From: a virus
DNA length: 54,938 bases
IMG/VR virus record: IMGVR_UViG_3300031841_003996
Location: 1-54,938 of that record
Reading direction: 5' to 3' (one strand)
Position 1 is the stretch's first letter. Each line of letters begins with the position of its first letter. This document shows, piece after piece, positions 43,664 through 51,463 of this stretch. Under the pieces are notes generated by a model. It was given only the letters and a program-made list of their open reading frames with translations, was not told where the DNA came from and did not search any database. Both the position numbers and the translations under genes were made by a program.

Positions 43664-44508
43664 TGGTAACGGGAGGTGCTGGATTTATAGGTACTAACTT
43701 AATTAAACGATTGCTTGCTGAAGGACATGAAGTATCGTCAATAGATAATTACAGTACTAGTACCAAAGATAATCATGTAGATGGCTGTACGTATTATGAA
43801 TATGATGCTAAGAAAATTAAATGGTTTGGTAGTGAATATGATTTAGTTTATCATTTAGCTGGCTTATCAAGAATACAGCCATCATTCGATAATCCTACAG
43901 AGACGTTTAGAGTTAATACAAAAGGATGTTTAAAAATAGCAGAATGGGCTCGTAAGACAAATACTAAAGTAGTTTATGCAGGGTCGTCATCTAGATGGCA
44001 TGATCCATATCAATCGCCATACGCATGTTTCAAACATATGGGTGAAGAGATATTTAAACTCTATAAGAAAGCATACGGGTTAAACGTAGAAATTGCTAGA
44101 TTTTATAATGTGTATGGGCCATATGAAATACTAGAAGGTGATTGGGCTGCTGTAATAGGTATTTGGAGACGACAGATACGTGATGGCGAGCCTATTACGA
44201 TTGTAGGCGACGGGGAACAACGCAGAGATTTTACCCATGTAGATGATATAGTCGATGGACTATACAAAATAGGAATGAGTAATAAGGTACATGATGATGC
44301 ATGGGAACTCGGCACGGGAAAAAATTATAGTATAAATGAAGTTGCAGAGATGTTCGAAGCAGTAGTACCAAATCTTAAAAAGAAATATATTGACGATCAA
44401 AAAGGTAATTATAGAGAGACAATACGAGAATCTGATAGTGCATTGGATCGTTTGGAATGGCAACCATCAGATAAATTAAATGAATATATCAAGGAGTTAT
44501 ATGTATAA
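43654..44508 (+). CDS. NAD-dependent nucleotide-sugar epimerase
   Basis: A 284-residue extended SDR related to UDP-glucose 4-epimerases and UDP-glucuronate decarboxylases: TGGAGFIGTNL, YHLAGLSRIQPS, SPYACFKHMGEE with the Tyr-x3-Lys pair, RFYNVYGP and GDGEQRRDFTHVDD. The serine upstream of Tyr is in GSSSRWHDP. Exact substrate is not clear; proximity to the UDP-sugar dehydrogenase suggests a UDP-sugar. Overlaps the next gene by 8 bases. Confidence 0.88.
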   Translation: MRIMVTGGAGFIGTNLIKRLLAEGHEVSSIDNYSTSTKDNHVDGCTYYEYDAKKIKWFGSEYDLVYHLAGLSRIQPSFDNPTETFRVNTKGCLKIAEWARKTNTKVVYAGSSSRWHDPYQSPYACFKHMGEEIFKLYKKAYGLNVEIARFYNVYGPYEILEGDWAAVIGIWRRQIRDGEPITIVGDGEQRRDFTHVDDIVDGLYKIGMSNKVHDDAWELGTGKNYSINEVAEMFEAVVPNLKKKYIDDQKGNYRETIRESDSALDRLEWQPSDKLNEYIKELYV

Positions 44509-45316
44509 GGTAGGAATTATTGGAAATGGATTTGTAGGAGAATCCCAAGCATTTGCTTTCAGTCCGACAGCAGAAGTGCGAGTGTATGATATTGATCCAC
44601 TCAAAGCTACACATACATTATCAGAAGTATGTGAATGTGATTTTGTTTTTGTTTGTGTGCCGACACCTATGAAGTCAGATGGTTCGCAGGATATAACATA
44701 TGTCGAAAATGTATTTAGTAGTGTAACAAAAGGACCTGTATACATTATTAAGTCAACAGTGTTACCCGGAACTACGCAAAAGTTACAACAGCAATTTTCT
44801 AAGTTAGATATCATATTTTCGCCAGAATTCTTAACAGAACGTACAGCTAAGTTAGATATGTTGACTCAGGCTAGAATAGTATTCGGCGGCAAGAAAAGAT
44901 TATGTAACAAAGTAAAGAAGTTATTTGCAGAACGATTCATGAATCGTCATTTCATTATCACAGATTCTACGACAGCAGAACTTATCAAATATATGAACAA
45001 TACATTCTTTGCTACTAAGGTTAGCATTATGAATGAGTTCAAACGTTTATCAGATGCATTGGGAACTAACTGGGAGGATGCCTTATATGGGTTTACATCT
45101 GATAGTAGGATAGGTGATAGTCATTTACATGTACCAGGTCCTGATGGTAAGTTGGGATATGGCGGAACATGTTTTCCGAAAGATGTTAATGCAATCATTA
45201 CAATGGGCAAGGAGTTAGGAGTTCCTATGCATTCAATCGAAGGAGGCTGGCAAACTAATTTAGAAGTTAGACCAGAACAAGATTGGAAAAAGATGAAGGG
45301 ACGTGCAGTTAGTTAA
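44501..45316 (+). CDS. Short UDP-glucose/GDP-mannose 6-dehydrogenase-like protein
   Basis: Oxidises the sugar C6 to a uronic acid in the full-length family. The 271-residue product has GIIGNGFVGES, FVCVPTPMKSDGS, the central helical domain and the catalytic Cys in GYGGTCFPKDV. The family is usually near 390-450 residues; this protein lacks most of the C-terminal nucleotide-binding domain. It may still be active with a partner or have changed function. ATG 44501 has AAGGAG 4 bases upstream. Last gene of the island. Confidence 0.8.
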   Translation: MYKVGIIGNGFVGESQAFAFSPTAEVRVYDIDPLKATHTLSEVCECDFVFVCVPTPMKSDGSQDITYVENVFSSVTKGPVYIIKSTVLPGTTQKLQQQFSKLDIIFSPEFLTERTAKLDMLTQARIVFGGKKRLCNKVKKLFAERFMNRHFIITDSTTAELIKYMNNTFFATKVSIMNEFKRLSDALGTNWEDALYGFTSDSRIGDSHLHVPGPDGKLGYGGTCFPKDVNAIITMGKELGVPMHSIEGGWQTNLEVRPEQDWKKMKGRAVS

Positions 45317-45324
45317 TATTTATA
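45315..45324 (+). promoter_or_regulatory. AATATTTATA element after the sugar island
   Basis: AATATTTATA overlaps the stop of the previous gene and lies 4 bases before ATG 45329. The spacing would give a leaderless message if this is a -10-like box. Confidence 0.45.
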
Positions 45325-45328
45325 CAAA

Positions 45329-45580
45329 ATGCGTTACTATATAATGTATCCAGAATCATCTCAGGATGATCTGATAAGAGAAGATCACCAATTAGGTGAA
45401 GATAATGGTTTTGGAGTCTTTTGGGCATCGAAAGGATTTAGTATACTCGAGAGGGCCGTTAATGAAGGACATGATATCTTAAATCATATATCTATATACA
45501 ATGATCAGGGAAAGTCTATAACAGTCGAATCATTCCTTGATAACATAGCTAAACTAAAAGTTAGGATCAATAATGGGTAA
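45329..45580 (+). CDS. Unknown protein, 83 aa
   Basis: A small acidic soluble protein with no recognised motif (MYPESSQDDLIREDHQLGED near its start). It is immediately preceded by a late-type motif with no Shine-Dalgarno sequence and overlaps the next small gene by 8 bases. Confidence 0.65.
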   Translation: MRYYIMYPESSQDDLIREDHQLGEDNGFGVFWASKGFSILERAVNEGHDILNHISIYNDQGKSITVESFLDNIAKLKVRINNG

Positions 45581-45710
45581 GTACTCAAACTTTGATGAAT
45601 TCGATCGCGCCGGCAAGCAGAAGTTTAAAAAGCGCCGTAAGATGGAAGAGGATGATGAATTTAGTCCTAAGAAACGTAAACCAAAGTTCAATAGAACTAA
45701 GCGTCGTTAA
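45573..45710 (+). CDS. Small highly basic protein, 45 aa
   Basis: A 45-codon frame rich in Lys and Arg (KKRRKMEEDDEF and a terminal RTKRR). It overlaps the previous gene by 8 bases and ends just before another AATATTTAT motif, so it fills the gap neatly. It may bind nucleic acid. No family known. Confidence 0.65.
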   Translation: MGKYSNFDEFDRAGKQKFKKRRKMEEDDEFSPKKRKPKFNRTKRR

Positions 45711-45713
45711 TCA

Positions 45714-45722
45714 AATATTTAT
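45714..45722 (+). promoter_or_regulatory. AATATTTAT element before cell-wall protein gene
   Basis: AATATTTAT followed by TTTAAACGGAGAA, 17 bases before ATG 45740. CGGAGAA provides the ribosome-binding site. Confidence 0.42.
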
Positions 45723-45739
45723 TTTAAACGGAGAATACA

Positions 45740-46354
45740 ATGCAACGATTGTGTCCAAGTATGGAGCAGGTAGAGGCTGCTGTTAAAGCCAAAGGTTATA
45801 AGTGGTTCGAGAATGGCGACTATAATCTTAACATAGTAGGCATACGAAATAAGAATACATCTGATGAGGTAACTAACAAATTCGATGATTGTATGACTGT
45901 TACTTATAAGAAAGATGGTATGTGGAATATGAGCTGTTTCAGATGTACTACCGATCCTGGAAAGCATTGGGTTGAAAACATTATGAAAGAATCCGGCGTT
46001 GCTATTCTTAAAGAGGGACAGTATAGAGGATCACATAAGATTGGATTGCATCAAGGTAAGTATGAAGCTCTTCGACAGGTAAAGCCTGTACAGGTATACA
46101 GAGATAATAATTTAGATGATTGTTATGATATGTTAGAGGAGAACTTGGATAAGGGCATCTTCGGTATCAACATTCATAGAGCTACTAAATATGCAGGACG
46201 TGCTAGTACTCAAATTGATAAGTGGAGTGCAGGCTGTCAGGTAATAGCTGCTAACGATGATTGGCATGAGTTCATGGACATATGCCATCGTGCTAAAGAT
46301 ATCTGGGGCAATTCATTTACATACACATTGATCAATTCAGACGACATAGTATAA
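45740..46354 (+). CDS. YkuD-like/peptidoglycan-active protein candidate
   Basis: A 204-residue protein. The segment from H146 (INIHRATKY) to the WSAGCQVI motif (S163, C166) resembles the His-x15/17-Ser-x-Gly-Cys active site of L,D-transpeptidase (YkuD) folds, though the usual HGC is AGC. It has no signal peptide or membrane helix. In a lytic phage it could cut or remodel peptidoglycan, but this is inference from one motif. Confidence 0.6.
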   Translation: MQRLCPSMEQVEAAVKAKGYKWFENGDYNLNIVGIRNKNTSDEVTNKFDDCMTVTYKKDGMWNMSCFRCTTDPGKHWVENIMKESGVAILKEGQYRGSHKIGLHQGKYEALRQVKPVQVYRDNNLDDCYDMLEENLDKGIFGINIHRATKYAGRASTQIDKWSAGCQVIAANDDWHEFMDICHRAKDIWGNSFTYTLINSDDIV

Positions 46355-46371
46355 AAAAAGCTTCATGATCA

Positions 46372-46403
46372 TTTGTTTTATTGAATGATTATTCTTATCT
46401 TTA
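46372..46403 (+). promoter_or_regulatory. Promoter TTTG-N20-TATCTTTA
   Basis: TTTG at 46372-46375 and TATCTTTA at 46396-46403, spacing 20; the ATG at 46411 is 7 bases later. An ATG at 46406 is followed at once by a stop (ATGTAA) and is ignored. Confidence 0.6.
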
Positions 46404-46410
46404 CTATGTA

Positions 46411-46707
46411 ATGATTGAGTTCCGTTCAAATAACCTAGAAGACCTGGAGATGGAATGTCTCCGGAAGGCTCATAAGATTGCAAAATATCTTGTTGAGACT
46501 GTATGTGATGCATTAGATAACAACGTTGATCAAGTTCCATTCGGTACGTTTGAGACTAGTGAAGGTGAGCAAGTTATTCTAAATATTGAAGAGTCGACCT
46601 TCCTGCGTACGTTGGAAGCTAATATCGAACGTGTAGAAGAGGCAGAGGAGTATGAGTTATGTGCTCGTGCTGCCCAATGGATTGAAACTTTAAAAACCAA
46701 CCAATAA
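46411..46707 (+). CDS. Unknown helical protein, 98 aa
   Basis: An acidic, helical protein with no recognised domain. The C-terminal ANIERVEEAEEYELCARAAQW has a two-helix look similar to UVR-type motifs, but the match is weak. I start at ATG 46411 next to the promoter-like box and not at an upstream TTG that lies inside the promoter. The stop overlaps the next gene as TAATG. Confidence 0.7.
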   Translation: MIEFRSNNLEDLEMECLRKAHKIAKYLVETVCDALDNNVDQVPFGTFETSEGEQVILNIEESTFLRTLEANIERVEEAEEYELCARAAQWIETLKTNQ

Positions 46708-47249
46708 TGCGTATTTTGTTTTTGCATGGCCTGGAAAGTAAGGTGGGCTGCGAAAAGGTAGAATGGCTGCGTGAGCAAGGTCATGTTGTATTAAATCCTG
46801 AAATGAAGTATAGGGACAAGGATTGTTTTGAAATGACATTACGCCTTGCAGAAATGTTTAAGCCTGAAGTCATTGTAGGATCTAGTATGGGAGGTCATTT
46901 TGCCTGGCTGATGGGTAAGTTAATGACAGTGCCTGTATGCCTATTGAATCCAGCTCTTTGGAAAAGATCATTCGATCCGCATATTCCAATCAATGATTAT
47001 ACTAAAGCTTTGAAAATTGCTAGAGAGGCTGGTGGTAGTAAAGTGTTTATGATGTTAGGTTATAATGACGACATTGTTAATGCACATGATACGTTTCAGA
47101 ATATGTTTAAGTGGGACCCGTATGATTACAATCCTAATAATGTTTATTGGCACGGCCGCGGCCACCGTACTCCAGTAGATGTTTTTGCTCGTTGGTTCGG
47201 TCGGATTGAAGAAGGTGTAATTCAAAATCAAAAGTTGGAGATGGTATGA
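46707..47249 (+). CDS. YqiA/UPF0227-like alpha/beta hydrolase
   Basis: A 180-residue esterase-like protein. It starts ILFLHGLESK, has the nucleophile elbow GSSMGG, the acid Asp in LGYNDDIV and the His in GRGHRTP, so a complete Ser-Asp-His triad is visible. The substrate is unknown. It overlaps a small membrane protein gene by 4 bases. Confidence 0.8.
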   Translation: MRILFLHGLESKVGCEKVEWLREQGHVVLNPEMKYRDKDCFEMTLRLAEMFKPEVIVGSSMGGHFAWLMGKLMTVPVCLLNPALWKRSFDPHIPINDYTKALKIAREAGGSKVFMMLGYNDDIVNAHDTFQNMFKWDPYDYNPNNVYWHGRGHRTPVDVFARWFGRIEEGVIQNQKLEMV

Positions 47250-47590
47250 GAGATTTGATTAACGGCATGTTGCTATTTTTAGCAGGACAGATATTGATTT
47301 GGTATCAAACCAATCTTCAGTTCATGAATGACTGGTTCAAAGATCACCCATTATTTACTGCTAGTATCTTTAGTATTCCTATCTCATATATGTTTATCAA
47401 GGCTACAGCATTTGTAGTAAGTTATTTCGATGGACTATTATGGCCAGGACGATTCATTGGGTTCTCCATGGGAATGCTTTGTTTCGCCCTTTTATCCTAC
47501 GTGCACATGGGCGAAGGCATCTCCGCAAAGACAGCGATTAGCCTAGTATTAGCATTGACACTTGTATGTGTTCAAGTCTTTTGGAAGTAA
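47246..47590 (+). CDS. Small integral membrane protein
   Basis: A 114-residue protein with about four hydrophobic stretches (near 6-22, 37-58, 67-85 and 94-112). No motif is seen. It could be a holin-like or inner-membrane protein. The hydrolase upstream and the YkuD-like gene nearby make a lysis role worth testing. Confidence 0.7.
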   Translation: MRDLINGMLLFLAGQILIWYQTNLQFMNDWFKDHPLFTASIFSIPISYMFIKATAFVVSYFDGLLWPGRFIGFSMGMLCFALLSYVHMGEGISAKTAISLVLALTLVCVQVFWK

Positions 47591-47599
47591 CCCGTTTGT

Positions 47600-47608
47600 A
47601 TATTTATA
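47600..47608 (+). promoter_or_regulatory. ATATTTATA element before ParB-like gene
   Basis: GTATATTTATAAG lies 24 bases before ATG 47633. TTGGAG 10 bases upstream of the ATG is the likely ribosome-binding site. Confidence 0.42.
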
Positions 47609-47632
47609 AGAAATGAATTTGGAGATGTTGCA

Positions 47633-48451
47633 ATGTTAAAAATGCGACCATTACTTAATGAGGATGCAGAGGCCGATAAATTAGATCCGTCTCGTTTTCC
47701 TAAAAAATTATCACAAGTAGATCCGAAATTAGCTAAGCAATTGTCAGGCGGCGGAACTGCAGACGGCGAAGTTCCTGACGACCAAATCAAAGTAAAGCCA
47801 ATTACAGTTCCGGCATCTAAGCTTAAGCCTTCACAGTCTAGCATGAATATTCAAAAAGCAATGGGGATGGCAATTGGAATGATTCTTAAAGGAAAGGCCG
47901 GCGGAGATTTGGATACGTTCATTTCTAATGATATGCATATCATGGACGGCCACCATCGATGGGTTGCATCTGCAATGGTCGATCCTAATGCGAAGATTGG
48001 TGGGTATGCAGTTAACTTTCCAGGATCGGAATTGATTGCTGTACTAAATGCATTGACTGCCGGACAGTTTGGTATAACAAAGGGAAAGGAAGCCTCGGGC
48101 GGATTTGATCAATTTAAAGAAGGTCCGATACGAGCTCAATTAGAAAAATACTTAGCATCGGGTAATGACTATAACAAGCCAGAAGAATTTCAACAAGCAA
48201 TAGAAACATTTACTGGACTTACCGGAGAGGAGGCAAAGGAGGCAGCAATTAAGAAATTTGTAAAAAATCTTAGCGTTCTTAGTTTTGAACTTCCGCCTGA
48301 AGCTCCAGCTCGTCCGGACATGCCTGTTATTGATGGTGATAATGTAACAAAGGCTATCGATGCACTGAAGAAAGGTAAGATTGATGTCAATCCTCCATAT
48401 GCAAATGAATCACTTAAAGAACATTTCCAGAAAATAGCACGGATTAAGTAA
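47633..48451 (+). CDS. ParB/sulfiredoxin-fold protein
   Basis: A 272-residue protein. ISNDMHIMDGHHRWVASAM (near residue 97) matches the GxHR signature of the ParB N-terminal/sulfiredoxin fold. No helix-turn-helix DNA-binding domain is seen, so it is not a classical ParB. ParB-fold proteins bind or hydrolyse nucleotides, some as nucleases. The N-terminal PLLNEDAEADKL resembles other virion-region proteins here. It ends in a TAATG overlap. Confidence 0.75.
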   Translation: MLKMRPLLNEDAEADKLDPSRFPKKLSQVDPKLAKQLSGGGTADGEVPDDQIKVKPITVPASKLKPSQSSMNIQKAMGMAIGMILKGKAGGDLDTFISNDMHIMDGHHRWVASAMVDPNAKIGGYAVNFPGSELIAVLNALTAGQFGITKGKEASGGFDQFKEGPIRAQLEKYLASGNDYNKPEEFQQAIETFTGLTGEEAKEAAIKKFVKNLSVLSFELPPEAPARPDMPVIDGDNVTKAIDALKKGKIDVNPPYANESLKEHFQKIARIK

Positions 48452-49239
48452 TGGCAGATAAAGTAGAGTATTTCGATAATGTTACAATTGGCCAGTTTGT
48501 TTTAACTGGCATTCCTACTAAAGTATACGTAGGAGGTAGATTCTTAACTATTACAGATCCGGATGATATCGAAGATACAAGATTTGGATATGGCATGGAT
48601 GAGGATGGTGAGATGCAATCGTTCGATTATAGACTTGTACAGCAATTGTTAGTAGGAGGCGAGACTGTAACATTGGATACATTCAATAAAGCATCGGAGG
48701 AAGAGGATGGCGAAGGTTCTGAAAAGGATAAAGAGCCTGAAGAGAAAGAAGATAAGAAAGATGATGAAGGTGGAGAGGATGAGAAAGAGGATGAAGGCGG
48801 AGGCAATCCATTCGAATCAATTCGTTTAACTCAGATGGCTCCGTTCAAAGTTAGAATGCAAGAGGCGACAAAGGATGAGATAGATGCTGAGATTGAAGGC
48901 GCTGAAGCATCAATGGATGCAGCAAAGGCAAAGACAAAGGCAGCTCAGGCCGCGGAAAAAGATGTTATCAAGAAGGCGAAGGAAAAGATAAAGGCAGCAA
49001 AGGCTCAACCTATTGATGAAGGCCATGGCGGATATACATTCGGTACCGGCGACATTGTTCGTAATAAAAACAAGAACTGCCGGCATTACGGATCTGTAGG
49101 CGTCATAGTAGGCTTATCAGATCTAATGGATGATTTGGGCCAAGTAGCCACATACAAAGTAATGAACAACGGTCCTACTTATAAGCAAGGCGATGTTCTT
49201 TCAAAGACATTAGATCAATTGGAACAATACAATGGCTGA
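48451..49239 (+). CDS. Protein with acidic low-complexity linker
   Basis: A 262-residue protein in three parts: a folded N-terminus (1-82), a Glu/Asp/Lys/Gly low-complexity linker (about 83-118), an Ala/Lys-rich helix (about 145-187), and a C-terminal segment starting GDIVRNKNKNCRHYGSVGVIVGL that looks like a small SH3-like barrel. It is not recognised. Long charged linkers suggest a structural or scaffold role. It overlaps the next gene by 8 bases. Confidence 0.75.
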   Translation: MADKVEYFDNVTIGQFVLTGIPTKVYVGGRFLTITDPDDIEDTRFGYGMDEDGEMQSFDYRLVQQLLVGGETVTLDTFNKASEEEDGEGSEKDKEPEEKEDKKDDEGGEDEKEDEGGGNPFESIRLTQMAPFKVRMQEATKDEIDAEIEGAEASMDAAKAKTKAAQAAEKDVIKKAKEKIKAAKAQPIDEGHGGYTFGTGDIVRNKNKNCRHYGSVGVIVGLSDLMDDLGQVATYKVMNNGPTYKQGDVLSKTLDQLEQYNG

Positions 49240-49630
49240 GTTTAACATACACGATTGGCAAGGCAAGATGCGCCGTCAAATGAATGAAGTATCATACAAA
49301 GACTTTAGAGGTGATACATTTTCTATCAAGGCAATTAGCTTTACATACATGGAGCAAGGCGGCCGTTTTTATGGAGCATATCTGTTTGATGTGCCTAAAA
49401 CGGCAAATGTAGGACATAGAGCTAAGTTGGGATATAAGGATGCAGCTGCATTGCTAAGTAGGATGGGCATTCAAGGTAAGTTGCCTGGCTTCTATGAGGA
49501 TTGGGCAGAGGATGGTAAGTATGATCAATCCGGAGCAGCAAAGGCAGGTTTTGTTGAAACAGGCATTATACAACAATTGGAAGATAAAGGTATCGTCGTT
49601 GATGTTAACGACTTGATGGATGTTTCATAA
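49232..49630 (+). CDS. Unknown protein, 132 aa
   Basis: A soluble protein with no clear family. DWQGKMRRQMNEV at the start resembles the short N-terminal tails of neighbouring genes in this block. TAATG overlap with the next gene. Probably virion-associated by position, not by motif. Confidence 0.7.
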   Translation: MAEFNIHDWQGKMRRQMNEVSYKDFRGDTFSIKAISFTYMEQGGRFYGAYLFDVPKTANVGHRAKLGYKDAAALLSRMGIQGKLPGFYEDWAEDGKYDQSGAAKAGFVETGIIQQLEDKGIVVDVNDLMDVS

Positions 49631-50247
49631 TGAAGTTGACCCAAATCTTAAATGAGATAGGCGAGGCCAGTTCCAAGCCATTCAAATGGAGGAGAGGATC
49701 TAGTTTATCTCCAAAGGATATGGTTGAGTTGCCTGTCAAACCGGACAAAGAGACATACTACGACTACTTTTATACCTTCGATGCAAATGGCGTCCCGTAT
49801 AGAATACAATTCAATGGTAGGGTCGAACGAAAACTAACGTTAGAATTGCCTGGCATGAAGCCAAAAACGGATAGAGACAAGTATGAAGTTCGATTGAACG
49901 TAGATTTCAATACAGAATCTGGATATGATACTAAAACAACGCCCGATACAAACAAAGGTGATCAGTTTCGTGTATTAGCTACGGTAGTAGATACTATAGT
50001 AGACTTTGTTAAGGACTTTAATAAAGATGGGCCATCCGGTATAGTAGTTGATGAGTTCTATATAGCTCCTAAGGCAGATGATGAGGATGTTAGCAAGATG
50101 GATTCTAGAAGAGCTAGATTCTATCAGGCATATATCAAAAGACAACTAAACAAAATAAACATGTACGGAATTAGATATAGGGCTAGTACTAAATCATACA
50201 AAGGTTCCGAATACATTCAATTAGATACATCAACACCGGTCAATTGA
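49630..50247 (+). CDS. Unknown protein, 205 aa
   Basis: Starts with MKLTQILNEIGEA, a short N-terminal tail also seen in other late-region proteins here, then a mixed alpha/beta body with many Asp, Lys and Tyr. No motif recognised. It precedes a late-type promoter motif, and the end of its coding sequence holds a weak inverted repeat (ACCGG/CCGGT). Confidence 0.7.
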   Translation: MKLTQILNEIGEASSKPFKWRRGSSLSPKDMVELPVKPDKETYYDYFYTFDANGVPYRIQFNGRVERKLTLELPGMKPKTDRDKYEVRLNVDFNTESGYDTKTTPDTNKGDQFRVLATVVDTIVDFVKDFNKDGPSGIVVDEFYIAPKADDEDVSKMDSRRARFYQAYIKRQLNKINMYGIRYRASTKSYKGSEYIQLDTSTPVN

Positions 50248-50256
50248 TTCCGGTTT

Positions 50257-50266
50257 AATATTTATA
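50257..50266 (+). promoter_or_regulatory. AATATTTATA element before coiled-coil membrane gene
   Basis: AATATTTATA, 15 bases before ATG 50282, followed by TAAAAGGT which may serve as a weak ribosome-binding site. Confidence 0.45.
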
Positions 50267-50281
50267 TAAAAGGTTAATAAA

Positions 50282-50620
50282 ATGACTGAACAAAAAAGAA
50301 GAGGCAGAAAACCAGCTGCTAAAAAGGTTGTAAAGAAGGTCTTAGATAAGACCCAAATCGACGAACAGATCGTCGCAAAGGTTGACGAGTTGAAAGCTCA
50401 GTTAGAAGCTAAACTTGATAAATTAGAAGATAAGGTAGATGACATCCCTAATGATGTTATGTACTGGATTAAGAGACTTTGGGGACACTTGTTGCTGATT
50501 CCATTTACTTGGTATGCAGTACAAGATAACTTCCTCCTTGCTTGGCCATCGATTGTAGCATGGGTAGCATGGAAGGAGTGGCGCCTCGAGAAGAAGCGTC
50601 TTCGTAAGTTAGGAAAATAA
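50282..50620 (+). CDS. Basic coiled-coil protein with membrane helices
   Basis: A 112-residue protein. The basic start KRRGRKPAAKKVVKK has an AT-hook-like RGRKP core. A charged coiled coil follows (about 28-55), then a hydrophobic region (about 66-95) that could form one or two membrane helices, and a basic end. It might tether nucleic acid or a complex to the membrane. Unrecognised family. Confidence 0.7.
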   Translation: MTEQKRRGRKPAAKKVVKKVLDKTQIDEQIVAKVDELKAQLEAKLDKLEDKVDDIPNDVMYWIKRLWGHLLLIPFTWYAVQDNFLLAWPSIVAWVAWKEWRLEKKRLRKLGK

Positions 50621-50621
50621 T

Positions 50622-50978
50622 ATGGCACGTGTAGTTTACCAGAATAAACAATTAGGACTTGAAATAGTTGAATCGGATAAGCCGATGCCTGTACAGGAAG
50701 CTGAATACCAAGGTCGACAAGTGAAATTGGGAAAGGTACAACGTGGAGGCAAGAAGAAGTTTCAAGTCTATGTTAAAGATCCTAAGACTAAAAATGTAAA
50801 GAAGATCTCATTTGGTGATTCTACAGGCCTAAGTATTAAAACAAAAGATCCGAAGAGACGTAAGTCGTTTAAGGCTAGACATAATTGCGATAATCCAGGT
50901 CCTAGGACAAAAGCTAGATACTGGTCTTGCAGAATGTGGGCCGGTCCTAACTCAGTGAAGAACATGCTTAAAAAATGA
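50622..50978 (+). CDS. Conserved phage-type basic protein, 118 aa
   Basis: The C-terminal region (ISFGDSTGLSIKTKDPKRRK, then SFKARHNCD and ARYWSCRMW) resembles a family common in T4-like marine phages that has no known function. Two Cys and several His could bind metal. It overlaps the next gene by 4 bases. Confidence 0.75.
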   Translation: MARVVYQNKQLGLEIVESDKPMPVQEAEYQGRQVKLGKVQRGGKKKFQVYVKDPKTKNVKKISFGDSTGLSIKTKDPKRRKSFKARHNCDNPGPRTKARYWSCRMWAGPNSVKNMLKK

Positions 50979-51463
50979 AACGCTTAACAGATATAGCAAA
51001 TCAAATTAAAGACGACGTTATATCAGAAGGCGTACTTTCTGACTGGGGCGATAACAATACGCCGGCAGCATTAAAGAAAGAAAAGGAAATCAAAAATAAA
51101 AATGTTAAGCCTGAAGATGCAATAACTGATTTAGATTTGAATACCTTGAATAGAAACCAGACTATCAAAGAATATCGTTACGGGCCATTAAACCCGGATG
51201 ACGAAAAAGGATCTGCTAAGTTTTGGGAAGACAAAGCAAAGATGTGGGATACGACGGTTGAAGCTGCAAAAACATCTAGATGTGCTAACTGCGGCGCATT
51301 TGATCAGAAGAAAGCAACACTGGCAAAGATAGAAAAGGCTATTGGCGACGATGGCAAAACGATTGCTAAAAATGCTAACTTAGGATTTTGTGAGTTCTTT
51401 TGGTTTAAATGTGCAGGTGCACGTACATGTGATGCATGGGTATCAGGAGGACCGATAAAATGA
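50975..51463 (+). CDS. Cys-rich metal-binding candidate, 162 aa
   Basis: The C-terminal half contains CANCGAF (CxxC, near residues 102-105), then GFCEFFWFKCAGARTCDAW with three more cysteines. Five cysteines in this pattern suggest a zinc or iron-sulfur site. The N-terminal half begins with the MKRLTDIAN tail and is charged. Function unknown. Its TGA overlaps the next ATG. Confidence 0.75.
   Translation: MKRLTDIANQIKDDVISEGVLSDWGDNNTPAALKKEKEIKNKNVKPEDAITDLDLNTLNRNQTIKEYRYGPLNPDDEKGSAKFWEDKAKMWDTTVEAAKTSRCANCGAFDQKKATLAKIEKAIGDDGKTIAKNANLGFCEFFWFKCAGARTCDAWVSGGPIK

Noticed and set aside
20859-45316. Sugar island as a piece of bacterial chromosome joined by misassembly
   Set aside because: It is flanked on both sides by phage genes in the same orientation with the same packing style and the same AATATTTATA element, and I see no transposase, integrase or direct repeats at the borders. 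Read coverage would still be needed to exclude it fully.
45592-45786. A 64-codon + frame overlapping 45573-45710
   Set aside because: It crosses the late-type motif and the ribosome-binding site of the 45740 gene; the small basic frame at 45573 has better start, coupling and composition.
50235-50258. ACCGG/CCGGT inverted repeat followed by T-rich sequence as a terminator
   Set aside because: The stem is only 5 bp with a 10-base loop, it overlaps coding sequence, and the T-rich part is the promoter-like AATATTTATA element.
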